From contig OY754467.1 in the NCBI GenBank assembly GCA_963575645.1, forward strand, positions 23,209,001-23,273,000: a DNA stretch of 64,000 nucleotides, written 5' to 3'. The notes under the pieces are model-generated. The model saw only the letters and a list, made by a program, of their open reading frames with translations, did not search any database and was not told where the DNA came from. Position numbers and translations under genes: made by a program. Source of the DNA: Xanthostigma xanthostigma. Its lineage: Eukaryota > Arthropoda > Insecta > Raphidioptera > Raphidiidae. This document shows positions 11,180 through 23,167 of this stretch, piece by piece (position 1 is the first letter of the stretch; every line of letters starts with the position of its first letter).

Positions 11180-12278
11180 AGACATGCTCTACCAGTTGTA
11201 GCTCAATCAGTGTTAACGGATTATTAGTCCCGTAGTTATTAGCGATTGAAATCTAAGGGTAATTTGGTAACACAAGGAAGTCCGACCGGCTATCACTGTA
11301 CTTAACGAGCGAATAGACGTGTTCACGTCAAAAAGGCTTCTGAAAGGGATAAAATACTTTTGCCTTTAGTTTTACAATCATCGTCCCTATCAACATTTTA
11401 ATTTGGCGCAAATATAAATAACTAGGACTTTAGAGGGATGATTGTGCCGATTTGTAATTCATTAAAATAGATACAAAGGTGACTGTAAATCTAACGTAAA
11501 GTTATTTTATCCATTATAAAAGGTATTCTGATTCCTATTTTGAAGTCTGTTATTCTGACGCGACGTTCTGATTGTTAATTTCAAATTAGTTTAAAAAACG
11601 CATGACCGAATTTATCAAAGTTTGCCCTAATAGCTGTTTTGAAAACGTAGTTAACGTGAAATCACCGTTATTATCATTCCAAGTCTATAAATGGAAGAAA
11701 AACCGCCAGAACAAAGCCGTTTCGAAACTGTATTTTACAATTGTAATTAAAAAACTACTTGATATTCTACTCATGCGTTTATTGAAAACTATAAAAGTAC
11801 CGCACAAATAATTATAAAGGTGTAAACGTAATCCCGATACGATTAATTAAGTTATGAAAGGATTTTATGATCTGCAATTAAATCTGAATCCATTTTCGTG
11901 AACGAATGTTTAAATTATAAATCAAATGTCGTTAAACGTGGAGCGTTCTTTTTCGGCACGTTTAGTCCAGTCAATGCACAGAAAAGACGGCCAAACCTGG
12001 CAATTCTACCAAACAGCACCGATTAGCGCCAAAATTTGGCTATAGATTATACTTACCCTCTACTTCAAAGTTGTCAATGTGCCGAGGGTTGCTTTTACCC
12101 TGGGGGTGGACGCAACCCCTTCTCGACGATGAAATTTTTTTTGTTGGAATTAAATATTTGTCGAATTTAAGAGCACCATTTAAAATGTGTTCACACTTGG
12201 GGGAAGGGATTATAAATTCTCTCATTTTACTAATCAAGCCTTTTGTATACCTACGATAAATATTACTATTTTCTCAAC
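11180..12278. other. No gene recognised; short repeat-like scrap near 12055-12220
   Basis: Short overlapping frames on both strands at 11602-11811 and 12040-12259 show no domain. The stretch around 12055-12220, with CCTGGGGGTGGACGCAACC, resembles the 'ggggtg...caacccctt' phrases of insect repeats and the block near 2490-2700. A donor-like GTAAGTAT (minus strand, near 12050) falls in this repeat-like sequence, so I give it no weight. Confidence 0.4.
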
Positions 12279-12514
12279 TTTAAGAAAGTGGAATTTCATT
12301 ATGTATCTTTTATTTATGCTGATAGTGATCATTTTAAGAGTTCTTCTATAATACCTCTCCACTTTCTAGACCTTAGGAAAGAACAAAAAATCAACCAGAC
12401 AGAGATATCTACCTCAAAGGCCTAGAAAGTGGAAATTCAGGTGTATTATAGAGGAACCCTTAAAATAATCACGATAAGGCTAAATAAAACAATATGAAAT
12501 TATACCTTCTTAAA
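12279..12514. mobile_element. Foldback MITE, ~100-bp imperfect arms
   Basis: The left arm (12279-12380) contains TCTATAATACCTCTCC and ACTTTCTAG. The right arm (12418-12514) contains the complements CTAGAAAGTGG and GTATTATAGAGG, and pairing continues outward through ATTTCATTATG / CAATATGAAAT to TTTAAGAA / TTCTTAAA. The loop is about 40 bp. There is no internal gene. It is probably a foldback DNA transposon derivative. A target duplication could not be defined. Confidence 0.55.
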
Positions 12515-12782
12515 TATAGAAATTAGTAATATACACACATATGTAAAAACCATTAGCTTTTTATATATATTTATTTCTTTTAGACTCCATGGAGTGAAAT
12601 ATTAGGATATTCTTAATGAATACAATTCATTGATAGGTGTTTGAAACTTTTTAGTTATCATTGCAAATACCTATACATTAGTTTTAATAATATGCTTTCG
12701 TATCTCGTGATAATTATAACTTTTTAAATACTTAAACTGCGGGATCAATTTTTTACGTATATTCTTTCAATCATTTCTATGT

Positions 12783-12818
12783 AAAAAAGTTAATGAAATC
12801 TGTTTCATTAACTTTTTT
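12783..12818. repeat. Perfect 16-bp hairpin, 4-nt loop
   Basis: AAAAAAGTTAATGAAA (12783-12798), loop TCTG, then TTTCATTAACTTTTTT (12803-12818) form a perfect stem. The T-run at the end would resemble a terminator in bacteria, but here it is more likely a short foldback or slippage-derived palindrome. Confidence 0.65.
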
Positions 12819-13349
12819 AATTGCAAACACGACCAACTAAACAAGCTTTCGTATACACATTACTCATTTGTCAATGACTTTAGCAATAAACAAATAACAT
12901 AATATTAGGAACATTGACTGTTCTCAAATAAAATATTGAAAAACAGCGGTACCATAAGTTTACACTAAACACTTACCACTAGTGAGGAAATTGGTATAAT
13001 TTTCCAATATAAACTCGGATCGTATAATTTAGGAAGACAATTATTTTTTTCTACTGAATATATTCTTTTTTCTTAAGGAGTTCCTGTAACTAGGGCAAAA
13101 AAAAGAACCATAGGTATATCGTATATGTTATAATGGTTAATGGTACCTAATCATCTAAAGCCTAAACAGTGAATTTATATAAATTTGAAATGTAAATTGG
13201 TGAATGATTTAATTCGGTTTATCGTTCACAACGTTCGTTCATGTATTTGTAGTAAGATAATATTTCAAATTATGCAACCCGAGTACCCAAAAGTACGTCA
13301 CCATTTTTATTATAAAAGTGAAACCACACAAGTACTAACATACACACAC

Positions 13350-13440
13350 ATTATCGACTCTGTAGAGCCCATGCTCGTGGATCGTCGGGTTCCCCAGGGT
13401 TTAATTTCTGGACTCTTTTTTTTGCAGCGTTTCGTTAAAA
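13350..13440 (+). pseudogene. LINE reverse-transcriptase scrap (VPQG motif)
   Basis: Within a plus-strand frame running 13185-13454, residues from about 56 on read DSVEPMLVDRRVPQGLISG and then LFFLQRF. This fits the conserved reverse-transcriptase block of LINEs (G-VPQGS-LGP-LFL), which precedes the catalytic aspartates. The catalytic FADD block itself is absent and the flanks show no further homology, so this is a short relic of a polymerase domain. The ATG of the long frame is not a real start. Confidence 0.5.
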
Positions 13441-13459
13441 TTTTAATTTCATGAATCGA

Positions 13460-14614
13460 ATTTTCCTTACCGTGTAAAAAGAGAGTTTACATACTTCAAA
13501 AAATGTGGTAAATCTCAGTCTTTGAGTAAATCTTGATTTTGTCGTTCTCGTCACCTATTCCAAGACCGACGGACATTAGTCTCATCTTGTCTGCTATTAA
13601 TGACTGATGCGAGCGATTCCACCTTTAATTGCAAAGAAAAATTACCAGCAGAATTCCTACCCTGCGTTCTCTGATCCCACAGGATAATCTAAATGTGTTA
13701 AAAGTCTTATATAACCCACTTTACCTTGTGAATGTACATCCATAAAACACGCCATAAGTTGTATCTGATGGAATTGATTGCTAAGCGAAGCTTACAACCG
13801 GTCAACCGGGTGAATTCCATTCGATCGACTGAGCACAACAAACGAAACAATTTTGTTGTTTTGCTTATTCATATTGTAGAAGTTATACTTTGCCTATGCA
13901 CATACAATAAACAACGTGTTCACATGCCAACTTGATCAAGGTAGGTATATGCTAGTGAAATACGTCTCAGATGACTTGCCTGCGAATTGGTTTCAGTTCC
14001 ATCATCGTATCTTGAAATTTCCTCATAGAGATTAGCTGTGTTTAAAATATAACAGCGTACCTATATAGTGACGGTCTGAGGCTAATTTTTTTTAATAAGT
14101 TGAATTATAGCTCGATGACTAATTACATTGTTGAAATAGTTATGTATGCTGCCTTTGATCTGAGTAATTAAAAGTAGAAAGACACTACTAAAACCAACAA
14201 AAAGGTCTCATAAAATCTTATTATATTACCGCAAGATGTTATAGAGGCACAATATGGATCAAATGATGGAATGGAATTCAGTTTAATTAATATAGAATTG
14301 TAATTTTAATGCTCGGTTAGCGAAAGATTTGTCTGATTTAACAATGTTCTTAAATTGTGACCCTACATATTTCTTTGTATGCATTGTAGAATTTGTAATC
14401 GACCCTGCTCGAAAAATAGTTAAGTGACGATATTTTTTTAAAGTGTGTATATATAGATGTATTTAACTTTACTTTGTGTACAATTTCCACTTCGAAACTT
14501 TTTTACGCATTTTGATCAAAATTTAGCTTTTTTTAGTAGATAAATCATTTTTTTTTTTGTTTGAGAACAATCTAATATTCTACATGACATTGAGTTTCGC
14601 AACGACACTGGAGT
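13460..14614. other. No gene recognised; AT-rich non-coding DNA
   Basis: No element ends, hairpins or motifs found. A 67-codon frame at 13732-13935 has no domain. Confidence 0.5.
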
Positions 14615-15110
14615 CCAGACTGCTTTACATGCATAATAAAAATTAAGTTCAAAAACTAAAACCCGTCTACTGAAAAGTATGAAACAATAAAATATTGTCA
14701 TCTGAGGATAACCGTGGCTGTATGCCACCTCATATGGTCATATGGCGCCCTCTATAGATGTATAGCGTGATGCACTTTGCCGTAAAGCTTATGATAGCTT
14801 ACTATATTGTTAAAAGGTACTGTTTTGTTAGGGTACGTGGCATACGACCACGGCTATCCTCAGATGAAAATATTTTCTTGTTTCATAGTTTTCAGTATTC
14901 GGATTTTAGTTTTTGAACCCCTGGGACCAATTTTCAAAAATAAATGTAGCCTATGTTACCCAGACCATAAGAACGAATCGATTGACACCTTATTTATAAA
15001 AATCGGAGGAATAGTTTAGGCGCTACGGTGGAACATCCGTAAATACAAACATACATAGACTGCTATACTTATAACCCTTCCTTTTTGACTGTGCCGCAGT
15101 CGGACTAAAA
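14615..15110 (+). repeat. Palindromic dispersed repeat, copy 1
   Basis: The left half (14640-14735) reads AACTAAAACCCGTCTACTG, GTATGAAACAATAAAATAT and TCTGAGGATAACCGTGG. The right half (14836-14920) is its near-complement: CCACGGCTATCCTCAGATG, AAAATATTTTCTTGTTTCATA. After the palindrome comes a unique tail with AAATGTAGCCTATGTTACC, GATTGACACCTTATTTAT, AGGCGCTACGGTGGAACATC and CTTATAACCCTTCC. The second copy at 26545-27285 has the same order and orientation. The tail resembles insect non-LTR element 3' sequence. Short frames inside (14516-14728, 14807-15019) are by-products. Confidence 0.6.
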
Positions 15111-17655
15111 TGTATAAATAAGATCACAATCTAAGGTCACTATTAAATCAAAATTTTTGACAATGCTTTCTACAAGCCAGCATAAGTTCCATTTAACGCT
15201 GAGTGCTACTATTTTTAGCACAAACCTCAGTGGTATCATCTCATACCATTGTCCTAACATGAACGCCTTATCTTCCAGTTGCTTCCAATTTAAACAGTCA
15301 TTTACTCAATTAGAAATACCTAAATACAATTAGTTTGTTTAACAGGACTAGAATTAGTGTATATGTTTCCCAATTATATGCTGATCACATTCAACAATAT
15401 TTTGTCAGTCGTGACTCGTGGCTGGGTCGTATTTTGACAGTTGTTTGATTGAATCCTCCTAATTCTTGTAAATTTGGAACAATGACAACAATTTCGATAC
15501 CAATGATTGAGGCGTCACCAAATGTGTAAAAAATTACGCTGACAGATCATTTGGATCAATCATCTTTATCCGTAAACTTCACATGAATGACGGCAACATG
15601 CCATCCCTTTTTGAAGACACGCCTATGAGAGTATAAATAAAACAATACATATTATATCCATCGCTCACGTCGCGCGAATGTTGACGATGCTGTTTTGTTA
15701 TGTACGGTATAGAGAGAGAGTGTCGTTGTTTTGTTTGATTGTGAAGTCGATGTTGTTTTGTTGTAAGCCACGGCCAACTTCACCTATATCACCTTTTGGT
15801 GCTGCAAAAAGTCCATACTGCGACTGGTTGTATTTTTAAATGTTGTCAACTTCCCTCCAAGACGTACAACAACTACGTAATATGTAGACTGTATATGTAA
15901 TAAAAAGAGGCGCAATGATCAGACGTGTTTTGTTGCGCATGCGTACGTCGATGAAACGCCGCCAGTGTGACCAGTTTCACCAGTGTTAATGAACTTTGGC
16001 AACGACGATTAAGCAAAAAAATAAATTAACATAATGCGGGGCAATGAATTTTTAAAACATAATACTTGTTAGAAGGCGCACCAATTAGTATTGGGTTCGT
16101 ATTATATAACGTAAATGATACAGATTTTTATGTTTACACTTATGTTTAGAATGTAGATTATGTACACACGGTGAAGGAACAGTGAATCAGTGGCGGCTCG
16201 CTGCTAGAAACAAATTTAAAAAAATTGGAAAGTTATTTGTACATCATATATAGTGCAATTAATTATATCTTTCTGAAAAGAAATCTTTCTATAGGAATAA
16301 AACAACATAGGAAAACATTTTTTCGAGCCGAAAATGTTTTGTCAATAAATGGTCAAAATATTTTTCTGCGATAATATACCTATAGGTAAATATTTTTAAA
16401 ATCGGAAATAATTTATTGCTAACTTAAAAATATACATATAATACAAAATGTTCATTTGTAAAAACAAAATGGTGTTTACTATACTAATTGAAAGTAGTAA
16501 ATGAGTTATTTTGTTTAAAAAACCATTTTGTTGTACCAGTCCAACCCACAAATAGGGTCCCCCGAATCCAAAAACATATTTTTGGAAAGATGTCGGACAC
16601 TACTCCGACATTACATTAGTTCGAGAAGAAAAACGCAATGATGGTATAATGCTGTTGTTGCGATAAGATCCAGCTATGAAGTAATATTAACATCTCCGTC
16701 TATGTTCAAAACAAATTTACATAGTGGCTTTAACGATGGGAACAAAACTTCTACTGTGCGTCATAATCACACAAAAACCAGTATAACAGATATATTGGTG
16801 GCCAAAAAATACATCTTATTCTTCCAGTTCAACTACAATGCGCCCTTATTTAATAAATGGTTTTTAGAAGTGCATAATTTTATAACCAACTATAAATATT
16901 CATTCGTATTTATTTTGCCAGTGATTGGGAAACAGCCCAAAATTCTTTAATAAATGGCTTACCTAAAACTTAAAAATAACATTATAATCACGAAAATACA
17001 GTATCAGCACACTTCCAAGAGAATTCCTTACTTGAAAAAATTAAGATTAACACACCAAGACATATTTTTACGTGTGTTTAATAAAAATACACATAGTATT
17101 ATAATCCAATATTTCACTACCGAAATCTCCATTTTATATTCCAAAAATGTAATAATTACTCATTTTTACGCGATAGCAGAATAATATCAAATCGAAAAGA
17201 AGAATTTTTTTTGACCTCCCATTACCTACTACCACACCGCGCATGGAAGATTAATTTCTGTTTCCTAAGCCCAAAAAGATTTCTAATTGGTTTTAAGATG
17301 ATGGATCGGTGCTATTTAGTTTAACAGTTTACTATATTAATATATCAAAATCACCAATACAAATTATTGCTCTACATTCTCTATTTATGATCACTATTTC
17401 CGTTTGTATATTATATGAACGTCACGATTTGTATTGTTTCCTTGTTTAAAACGTCTGTTTTAGTTTTAACATTCTACAACAAATTATTTTTACGTGTTTT
17501 TCATATTTAATAAAATTAAATTGAACAAAAAAAGTCTATAAACTTTTTAAAAGTAGGTGCTTTCTAGGTTAGAGTACGAAATATCCACTGGAAATACACA
17601 ATTATTATTTTATATAACATGTAGCACTGTCATTTTAAGTGCGGAAAATTGATTT
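15111..17655. other. No gene recognised; CpG-richer patch at 15655-16000
   Basis: Mostly AT-rich spacer. The patch 15655-16000 has several CpG-containing motifs, including TTGCGCATGCGTACGTCG (NRF-1-like) at about 15938 and a GAGAGAGAG microsatellite at about 15710. At 16540-16600 a scrap with CCAACCCACAAATAGGGTCC and CCCCCGAATCCAAAAACAT recurs at 20180-20290. Frames of 82 and 76 codons at 16702-16950 and 16954-17184 are lysine/isoleucine/asparagine-rich with no domain. Confidence 0.4.
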
Positions 17656-17659
17656 TTTT

Positions 17660-17985
17660 TATGCAGTGAAAAGGGGAAGGCGCTTAGGGGGAGTTCTTTA
17701 AAAAAACAATTACAGGGTCGTGTCGATGCGATGGCGTTTTTTTGCGCAGTGATAAGGGAGGACGTTTGGGGAAAGTTCTTTAAAAAACAATTACGAAGTC
17801 ATGTCGATGCGATGACGTTTTTTTGTATAGTGAAAAGAGGAGGGCGTTTGGGGGTAGCTCTTTAAAAAAACAATTACGGGGTCGTGTCGATGCGATGACG
17901 TTTTTTTGTACAGTGAAAACAGTAAAAAGAGGAGGGCGTTTGAGGGGATTTCTTTAAAAAACAATATTACGGTGTCGTGTATACA
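17660..17985 (+). repeat. Tandem array, ~82-bp unit, about four copies
   Basis: Units begin near 17664, 17747, 17828 and 17911 (spacings 83, 81 and 83). Each has a CAGTGAAAA-like start, a G-rich segment (GGAGGGCGTTTGGGG), TTCTTTAAAAAACAATTACG, GTCGTGTCGATGCGATGACG and a T7 run. The fourth carries a small internal duplication (CAGTGAAAACAGTAAAAA), loses the GATGCGATGACG part and decays. No coding frame runs through. It is a minisatellite with a CpG-rich repeated core in AT-rich DNA. Confidence 0.75.
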
Positions 17986-17989
17986 AAGT

Positions 17990-19520
17990 GAGATAGTAAT
18001 ACAGTAATTACCTATACACCAGTTGCTATTACGTGTAAGACGAAAAGTGGATCCATTTTTTTACGTATTTTTGAGAAAAAATAATCCGCAGTGTTTTTTT
18101 TTTTTTGGGACGTCAAAATTTAGCATTTTCTCTGACTTTAAAAAAGTGAAAATTTGGGCACATCGAGTTATCGTACTGGACCCAAATAACTTATTAATAC
18201 AAAAATATAACCAAAAAGCTATAACATGATGTAAAACTATATCCAATAACTTAACACTTTAGCTACATTTTTAATTTGCTCAACACACCTTTTAAGGCAT
18301 ACTCTTTCTAAAATTTTACATACCTTTTCAAAACCTAAATATCTTTCAAAGTAATCCGTCAAAAAATTTCACACATAAATGCACTTTAAAATCTCCACCG
18401 GCTGTACCTACATCATAAAGCAATAATTTAAACATACCTAACGATTTTTCCAAGTCGTGAAAAATGCTTGTCTAAAATTATTGCAATATATGCAAAATTC
18501 ATACAAAAAACAGCATGAGTTTAATAAAAATAATAAGCATTATTAATAAAAGAAAATTATTCTATATAGATGCTACATTCTGCATATCGAATACTTCTAT
18601 TGAAACTTTATATAAATTGTCGTGCCTGTCATTGTAGATATTCTATTGTTAGGACATGTGAATTGGCATAACAATAATCCAAACGTTGCAACAAAAAGGA
18701 AGAAAATACAAAACATGACTGATTAAATACCGCAGCTAATGGATGGAAGGACGTTACTTTATTTTGCCCGATTGCGTCAGCTATCAAACTCGCCACGCGT
18801 GTTCTTACATCGTTATACAATTTGTTCGGCGAAAAAAGACGCTACGGGGTCATTCACTTTTAAACGGTATAGAGTCAAAGCTGCGAGTGTACAAATTGCA
18901 AGATTACACACAAGTGACCTTTGATCGGCACACGCACACAGTTTAATTTTTATGTATTTGTGCGGCAGTGATCATAATACATACATAGATATTTTGTTTA
19001 CAAATAATTAATTAATTTATAAGTATCAACTTATACATAATATATACTTTTGCACATTCAACAAACGCTCGAAATGGGATCTAGACGGAAATTTTTGGAA
19101 CAATTTTTTTGACTTCAGGTTTGGGTTTGAAATAGGAGGCAATACACTTTGCAAGAGCTATAGGTCCTATAAAAAAATCGTGCACGGTTTAAATCCTTCG
19201 TATAGAACGCAAACATATACTTGAAGTCCCCGGACCGACGAAGTGAGAGGGGTGCAGGGGAGTCCAAAGAAAATCTCATAATATTATTGGCTTTGATTTT
19301 GAAAATGATGACCGTTAACCAAATCCCTATCTATAATTTATTAAAAAAATTTCATATAGGTATTAATAGTTTTCGAGATATTCGCCAAAGTCATAATTTT
19401 TCGAAAAATGTAATTTTCTCAAATATTTTATTTCGAAAAATGTAATTTTCACAAATATTTTACATGAAATAAATCATTTATGATTATTATGTTATAAGTC
19501 GTATTATTTTGGCTGTCTGG
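17990..19520. other. No gene recognised; AT-rich non-coding DNA
   Basis: No element ends or motifs recognised. Overlapping frames on both strands at 18629-18946 and 19221-19445 lack domains and compete with each other. Confidence 0.45.
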
Positions 19521-19521
19521 G

Positions 19522-19671
19522 TTACAAGATCCTGAGGCCCTCGTCTTCTTCCATCTAATTCGCTACAATTTCTACTTCCATTTTTTCCACGTCCACGGTA
19601 TCAACTTCCAAGATGGGGATGCCGTTGAGACAATCCCCGTGGCAGTAAACGGAGAAGCAGTCCATTGAAAA
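19522..19671 (-). pseudogene. Candidate relic exon, unrecognised protein
   Basis: On the minus strand an ATG frame at 19665-19555 gives 36 residues (MDCFSVYCHGDCLNGI, then PILEVDTVDVEKMEVEIVAN) before TAG. The same frame resumes with MEEDEGLRIL and then TAA. Codons are strongly purine-first (GAA GTT GAT ACC GTG GAC GTG GAA), and GC content exceeds the flanks, as in genuine coding DNA. The first stop is read as a disabling mutation or an exon end. An AG acceptor-like sequence (TTCACCAATAACAG) lies just upstream on that strand. I do not recognise the peptide. It may be a decayed transposon ORF or a gene fragment. Confidence 0.35.
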
Positions 19672-19699
19672 TCAAAACCGCTGTTATTGGTGAAGACAA

Positions 19700-21250
19700 A
19701 AAGTTGTTTTAATTTTAATTTTAATATACCTAATTACAACCACAATTATATTCCAAATTTATCTGTAACGCAATGTAAGCTATTTAATGGGATTTTTATT
19801 ACATAAAATTGTATGTGTGTTAAATTTCAGAACATAGCCATTTTAGATACATATCATTTTGCAATCAGAATCATTTTAAACACTCTGTATAATTACTCAG
19901 GTGGCCCCGACCATGAGGTCGTACAGGCTCCGTATATTGCATTCAAGCTTCATTTGTACGCATTGGTGTTATGTATACCGAATGTTGATTCTTTTACTTA
20001 CCTAGAAATAAAAATGTGTAAAATGGACTTTCCATTGATCTTCATTCTTCACTAATATAATCTAAGTATATCTAACAATTTATCTTCCAACGAAACTATA
20101 CATAAAATTTAAATAAACATAAATTTAATGTTCAATGCTTAAATTAAACTTGTTTCCTATTGTAATTGTGTACTTTTATCATTCCAACCCACCAGTAGGG
20201 AATGGTCAAAATTTTTTTTTCAAAATTTTATAATGTTTTTTCGTTTTGAGGTCCCCCGAATCCAAAAAAACATATGCTTTTGGAAAAACTCTATGCGTCT
20301 ATTTGTCTGTTCTCTGTTAGCCGGTTAATCTGTTTGTGAGCACGATACAGGTCAATATGCAAATATAAAGAACCCTATGTTTTTGGGGAAAATCGGCGCA
20401 TACGCAGGAGAAATGTATGATACAACAGTTTTTTTTAATATAATAACGGTATACTATTCATAACGGCTTATTATTGTATTTATTTTTGAAAGTTTTGTAA
20501 ATTTTTTATTCTAAACTCTATAGTTTCAGAAATATTTTGAAAATAAAGAAAATCAGCTTTTGATTGTAGATCTGTCAGAAATAAACTAGTTAAGCATGCT
20601 TTGATTAGTTTTTACATGACGTGGAACTATGCGTAGAATATATTATGTAGGTAACCATGGCAACGAATATGCCAAATATCATATCGAATACTAGCTATTA
20701 CCCGCGTCATCTCACGCAATATCAAAAATTTTATATTTATTGTAGGTACTATATCAAATGTAAATATGTAAATAGTTGTAATGTTCCCGTCGCCCAATTG
20801 GCTGGATTTTTTTTTAAACAGATCAATGTAAAATTTAAAATAAAAGACATTTTCCTTCTATAAAATTTACTCTCAAAATCGAACGGAAAATAGAAAAGTG
20901 ATTTTTAGAAAAATTGCTAAATTTTCACAGACTCTTAAACTGCTGTTCGATTATTATCTCTCGCTCTTAAGCAATATTTGTTCTTAACTGCTAATTATTT
21001 CTCATGTGCATCCAGTTGCCTGTTAATAATATTTGACCTTTGTGGCCATAACTCATAATATAGATCAGTGTGATTTATTATTGTCTTCAGCTTTTGCACT
21101 TTTGCTCATTATTTTTATTTGTTCCTTAACACAAGTTGTTTTCTTTGAACAATTTTTAGTGGTTCCTACTTACCCGATTTACATTTTTTTTAATCTAACT
21201 TTTTGTGTACAGATGTGTATTTACTAATTTTTTTTAATTGTCATTGTTAA
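19700..21250. other. No gene recognised; repeat scraps
   Basis: At 20180-20290 the phrases CATTCCAACCCACCAGTAGG and GGTCCCCCGAATCCAAAAA recur from 16540-16600. At 20385-20412 GGGGAAAATCGGCGCATACG recalls the internal repeat of family copies A and C. At 20692-20725 TACTAGCTATTACCCGCG is a scrap of the retroelement tail. Frames at 19813-20055, 20657-20863 and 21033-21227 have no domain. Confidence 0.4.
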
Positions 21251-21254
21251 AGAG

Positions 21255-21640
21255 AAAAGAAAAAAATTGAGTGACTGACTGACTCATCAACGCCCATGTC
21301 AAACCGCTGAAGCTAGAAATATGGACATTAGATTCGCAATAAATATAAGTATTTTTCAAAATTCAACTTCTAAGTGACCAAAAATAAGTAAAATTTTTTG
21401 ACAAAAATACATATCTTGAAAAGCTTTAGAGTGAGAGCTATTGAATTCAATCTACTAACTCTTTTTTAAACACGCAAAACTATATTCGAGTGTTTTTTTT
21501 TATGAAACGGGCGTGTAGAGCTTTTTTGGCTTACCAACGCTCAGGCCAAATCACTTAAATTTGAAATTTGGATAGTAGGTTCCTTTCATGATATAGGTAC
21601 GCCATAAGAAGGAATTTTTTGAAATTCAATGGGGTGTGGA
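21255..21640 (+). repeat. Dispersed insect repeat ('gactgactcatcaacg' type)
   Basis: The block has GAGTGACTGACTGACTCATC, AACGCCCATGTCAAACCGC, then a second partial unit with ACCAACGCTCAGGCCAAATC and GAAGGAATTTTTTGAAATTC. The first and last phrases recur in one compact unit at 38335-38475, so this copy seems to hold two units or an internal duplication. I know such sequences as abundant insect repeats, but cannot name the family. Confidence 0.5.
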
Positions 21641-21755
21641 TTTGTACACATAATATTCATACCTTACGAATCGTTTGGGTGATTCCACATATGAACTCTT
21701 CATTAAAAATAAGCAAATACATCTTCGATCGTTTTTTCTTTTAATCAACCCTTAA

Positions 21756-22542
21756 TAGGCCCCACTCACGATCACACTTCATGCAACAGTTCAGTGTTCA
21801 AACTTATAGTTCAGTGAAGCATGATAGTATGTGGGACAAATAAACACTGAAACCAACACTGAAGTCAAGCATGAACTCATCAAATGCATCTTGATTTTTG
21901 AACGACTTCAGTGTTCAGTGTTCAAGTAAACTGTTGTGTGTGTGGGTGTTTTTCAGTTCAGTTTTTGGAGTTCTGTGTTTTGTACAACCAGAAGCCAAAA
22001 ATCTCAATGTTGCTGCCTTTCTTGTGCAGAAATAGATTTTCACATATTTGTGTCCTGGTTCTTAATAAATAGGGTAACTAATTCCAGTAAATAATTGTAA
22101 GTTAATTCATTCATTCGTAAATAATTATTGCAATCAAGCGGCTCAAGATGTAATTCATTAATCAAATAAACATGACTTCTTGAATCACGCATTTCTAACC
22201 AATTTTTCACCCATATTCTTCTTTATTTTCTTATTTCTCTGTTTTAAATACAATCCCATAGCTCTGAACAGCCAATCCTCACCATTTAAATTACTCATTT
22301 AGTTCTTATTAATGAACTATACTCTATAGTATAATATTATAGTGTGTATATAATATAATATATCATATGTATCTATACTCGACGAGTGTATGCCAACAAC
22401 TGAACCAAACTGAACACAAAAAATTGAAAAAACTGAGCAGTTTGCATGAACTGTGTGTGGTGCCAGTCAGTCTTTCGATTAATCGGTCCAACTTCACTGA
22501 ACACTGAATAGTGGCATGAAGTTTGATCGTGAGTGGGGCCTA
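21756..22542. mobile_element. PIF/Harbinger-like MITE, 787 bp
   Basis: The ends are inverted repeats of about 28 bp: TAGGCCCCACTCACGATCA at 21756 and TGATCGTGAGTGGGGCCTA ending at 22542, both continuing into (M)ACTTCATGC. The trinucleotide TAA borders both sides (21753-21755 and 22543-22545), matching the 3-bp TWA duplication of PIF/Harbinger elements. The G/C-rich terminus also fits. No transposase frame is present. The interior is dense in CACTGAA/TTCAGTG and GAAC/GTTC motifs in both orientations, which may be sub-terminal binding sites. The ends are nearly identical, so insertion is probably not ancient. Confidence 0.65.
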
Positions 22543-22545
22543 TAA

Positions 22546-23165
22546 GAGTTAAAACGGGGAATTAAAAATAGCCTTTTTTCGACAGTACTTAAGTTACAAA
22601 TCCGAAATATGATTTGAGTAGAATTCAAGATTAATTGTAACTCGATGGTAATAAAGTATTATTACGAATATTTATATCAAAATTAAATAAATTAAACAAT
22701 AAATTTTGATTTAATACTGATTGAAAATTAAATTAAAATTTGTTTGTTGCTTAAGCAACTTTAACGTAAAAATTCTTACACTATAAAGACCGCCGAATTT
22801 CGACGGAGTCAGTCCAGTTCATTTTTATATTGAACAGATACTAGTAAAGTAGATAATACAAGTAAGTATTAATCCAAAGTTATCATCACAATAAAAATCT
22901 GCAAGATAATACAATACTTTTATCGCATTCACGCTTAACAAACGCAACACCCGATGTATTATTATTCGTGTGAAGATACAGGCTGCTGTGTGATCGGTTG
23001 AGTTTAATTATTTTACGACTATTTAAACTTGAACCAGGACCCAGGTGTGTTCTGTTTTTTTTTTCTTTGCATGAATTATCGAAAGACCTGAATACTATAC
23101 AGTGAGTTCACTGAAAGTGGTAACAGTGAACAATTAATTCGTGTTTCCTACTAGATATAAAAAAT
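22546..23165. other. No feature seen; AT-rich spacer
   Basis: No coding frame, hairpin or element ends found between the Harbinger-like MITE and family copy A. At 22785-22815 GACCGCCGAATTTCGACGG forms a short CpG-containing inverted repeat. Confidence 0.45.
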
Positions 23166-23167
23166 AA

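Noticed and set aside
12040-12259. Opposed frames and a donor-like GTAAGTAT on the minus strand
   Set aside because: Located in repeat-like sequence with 'gggggtgg...caacccctt' phrases. No domain.
12783-12818. Hairpin with T-run read as a transcription terminator
   Set aside because: Rho-independent terminators are bacterial. All other evidence here is eukaryotic.
16195-16210. CAGTGGCGGCTCGCTGC as a hAT end
   Set aside because: No matching inverted end or 8-bp duplication found within several hundred bases.
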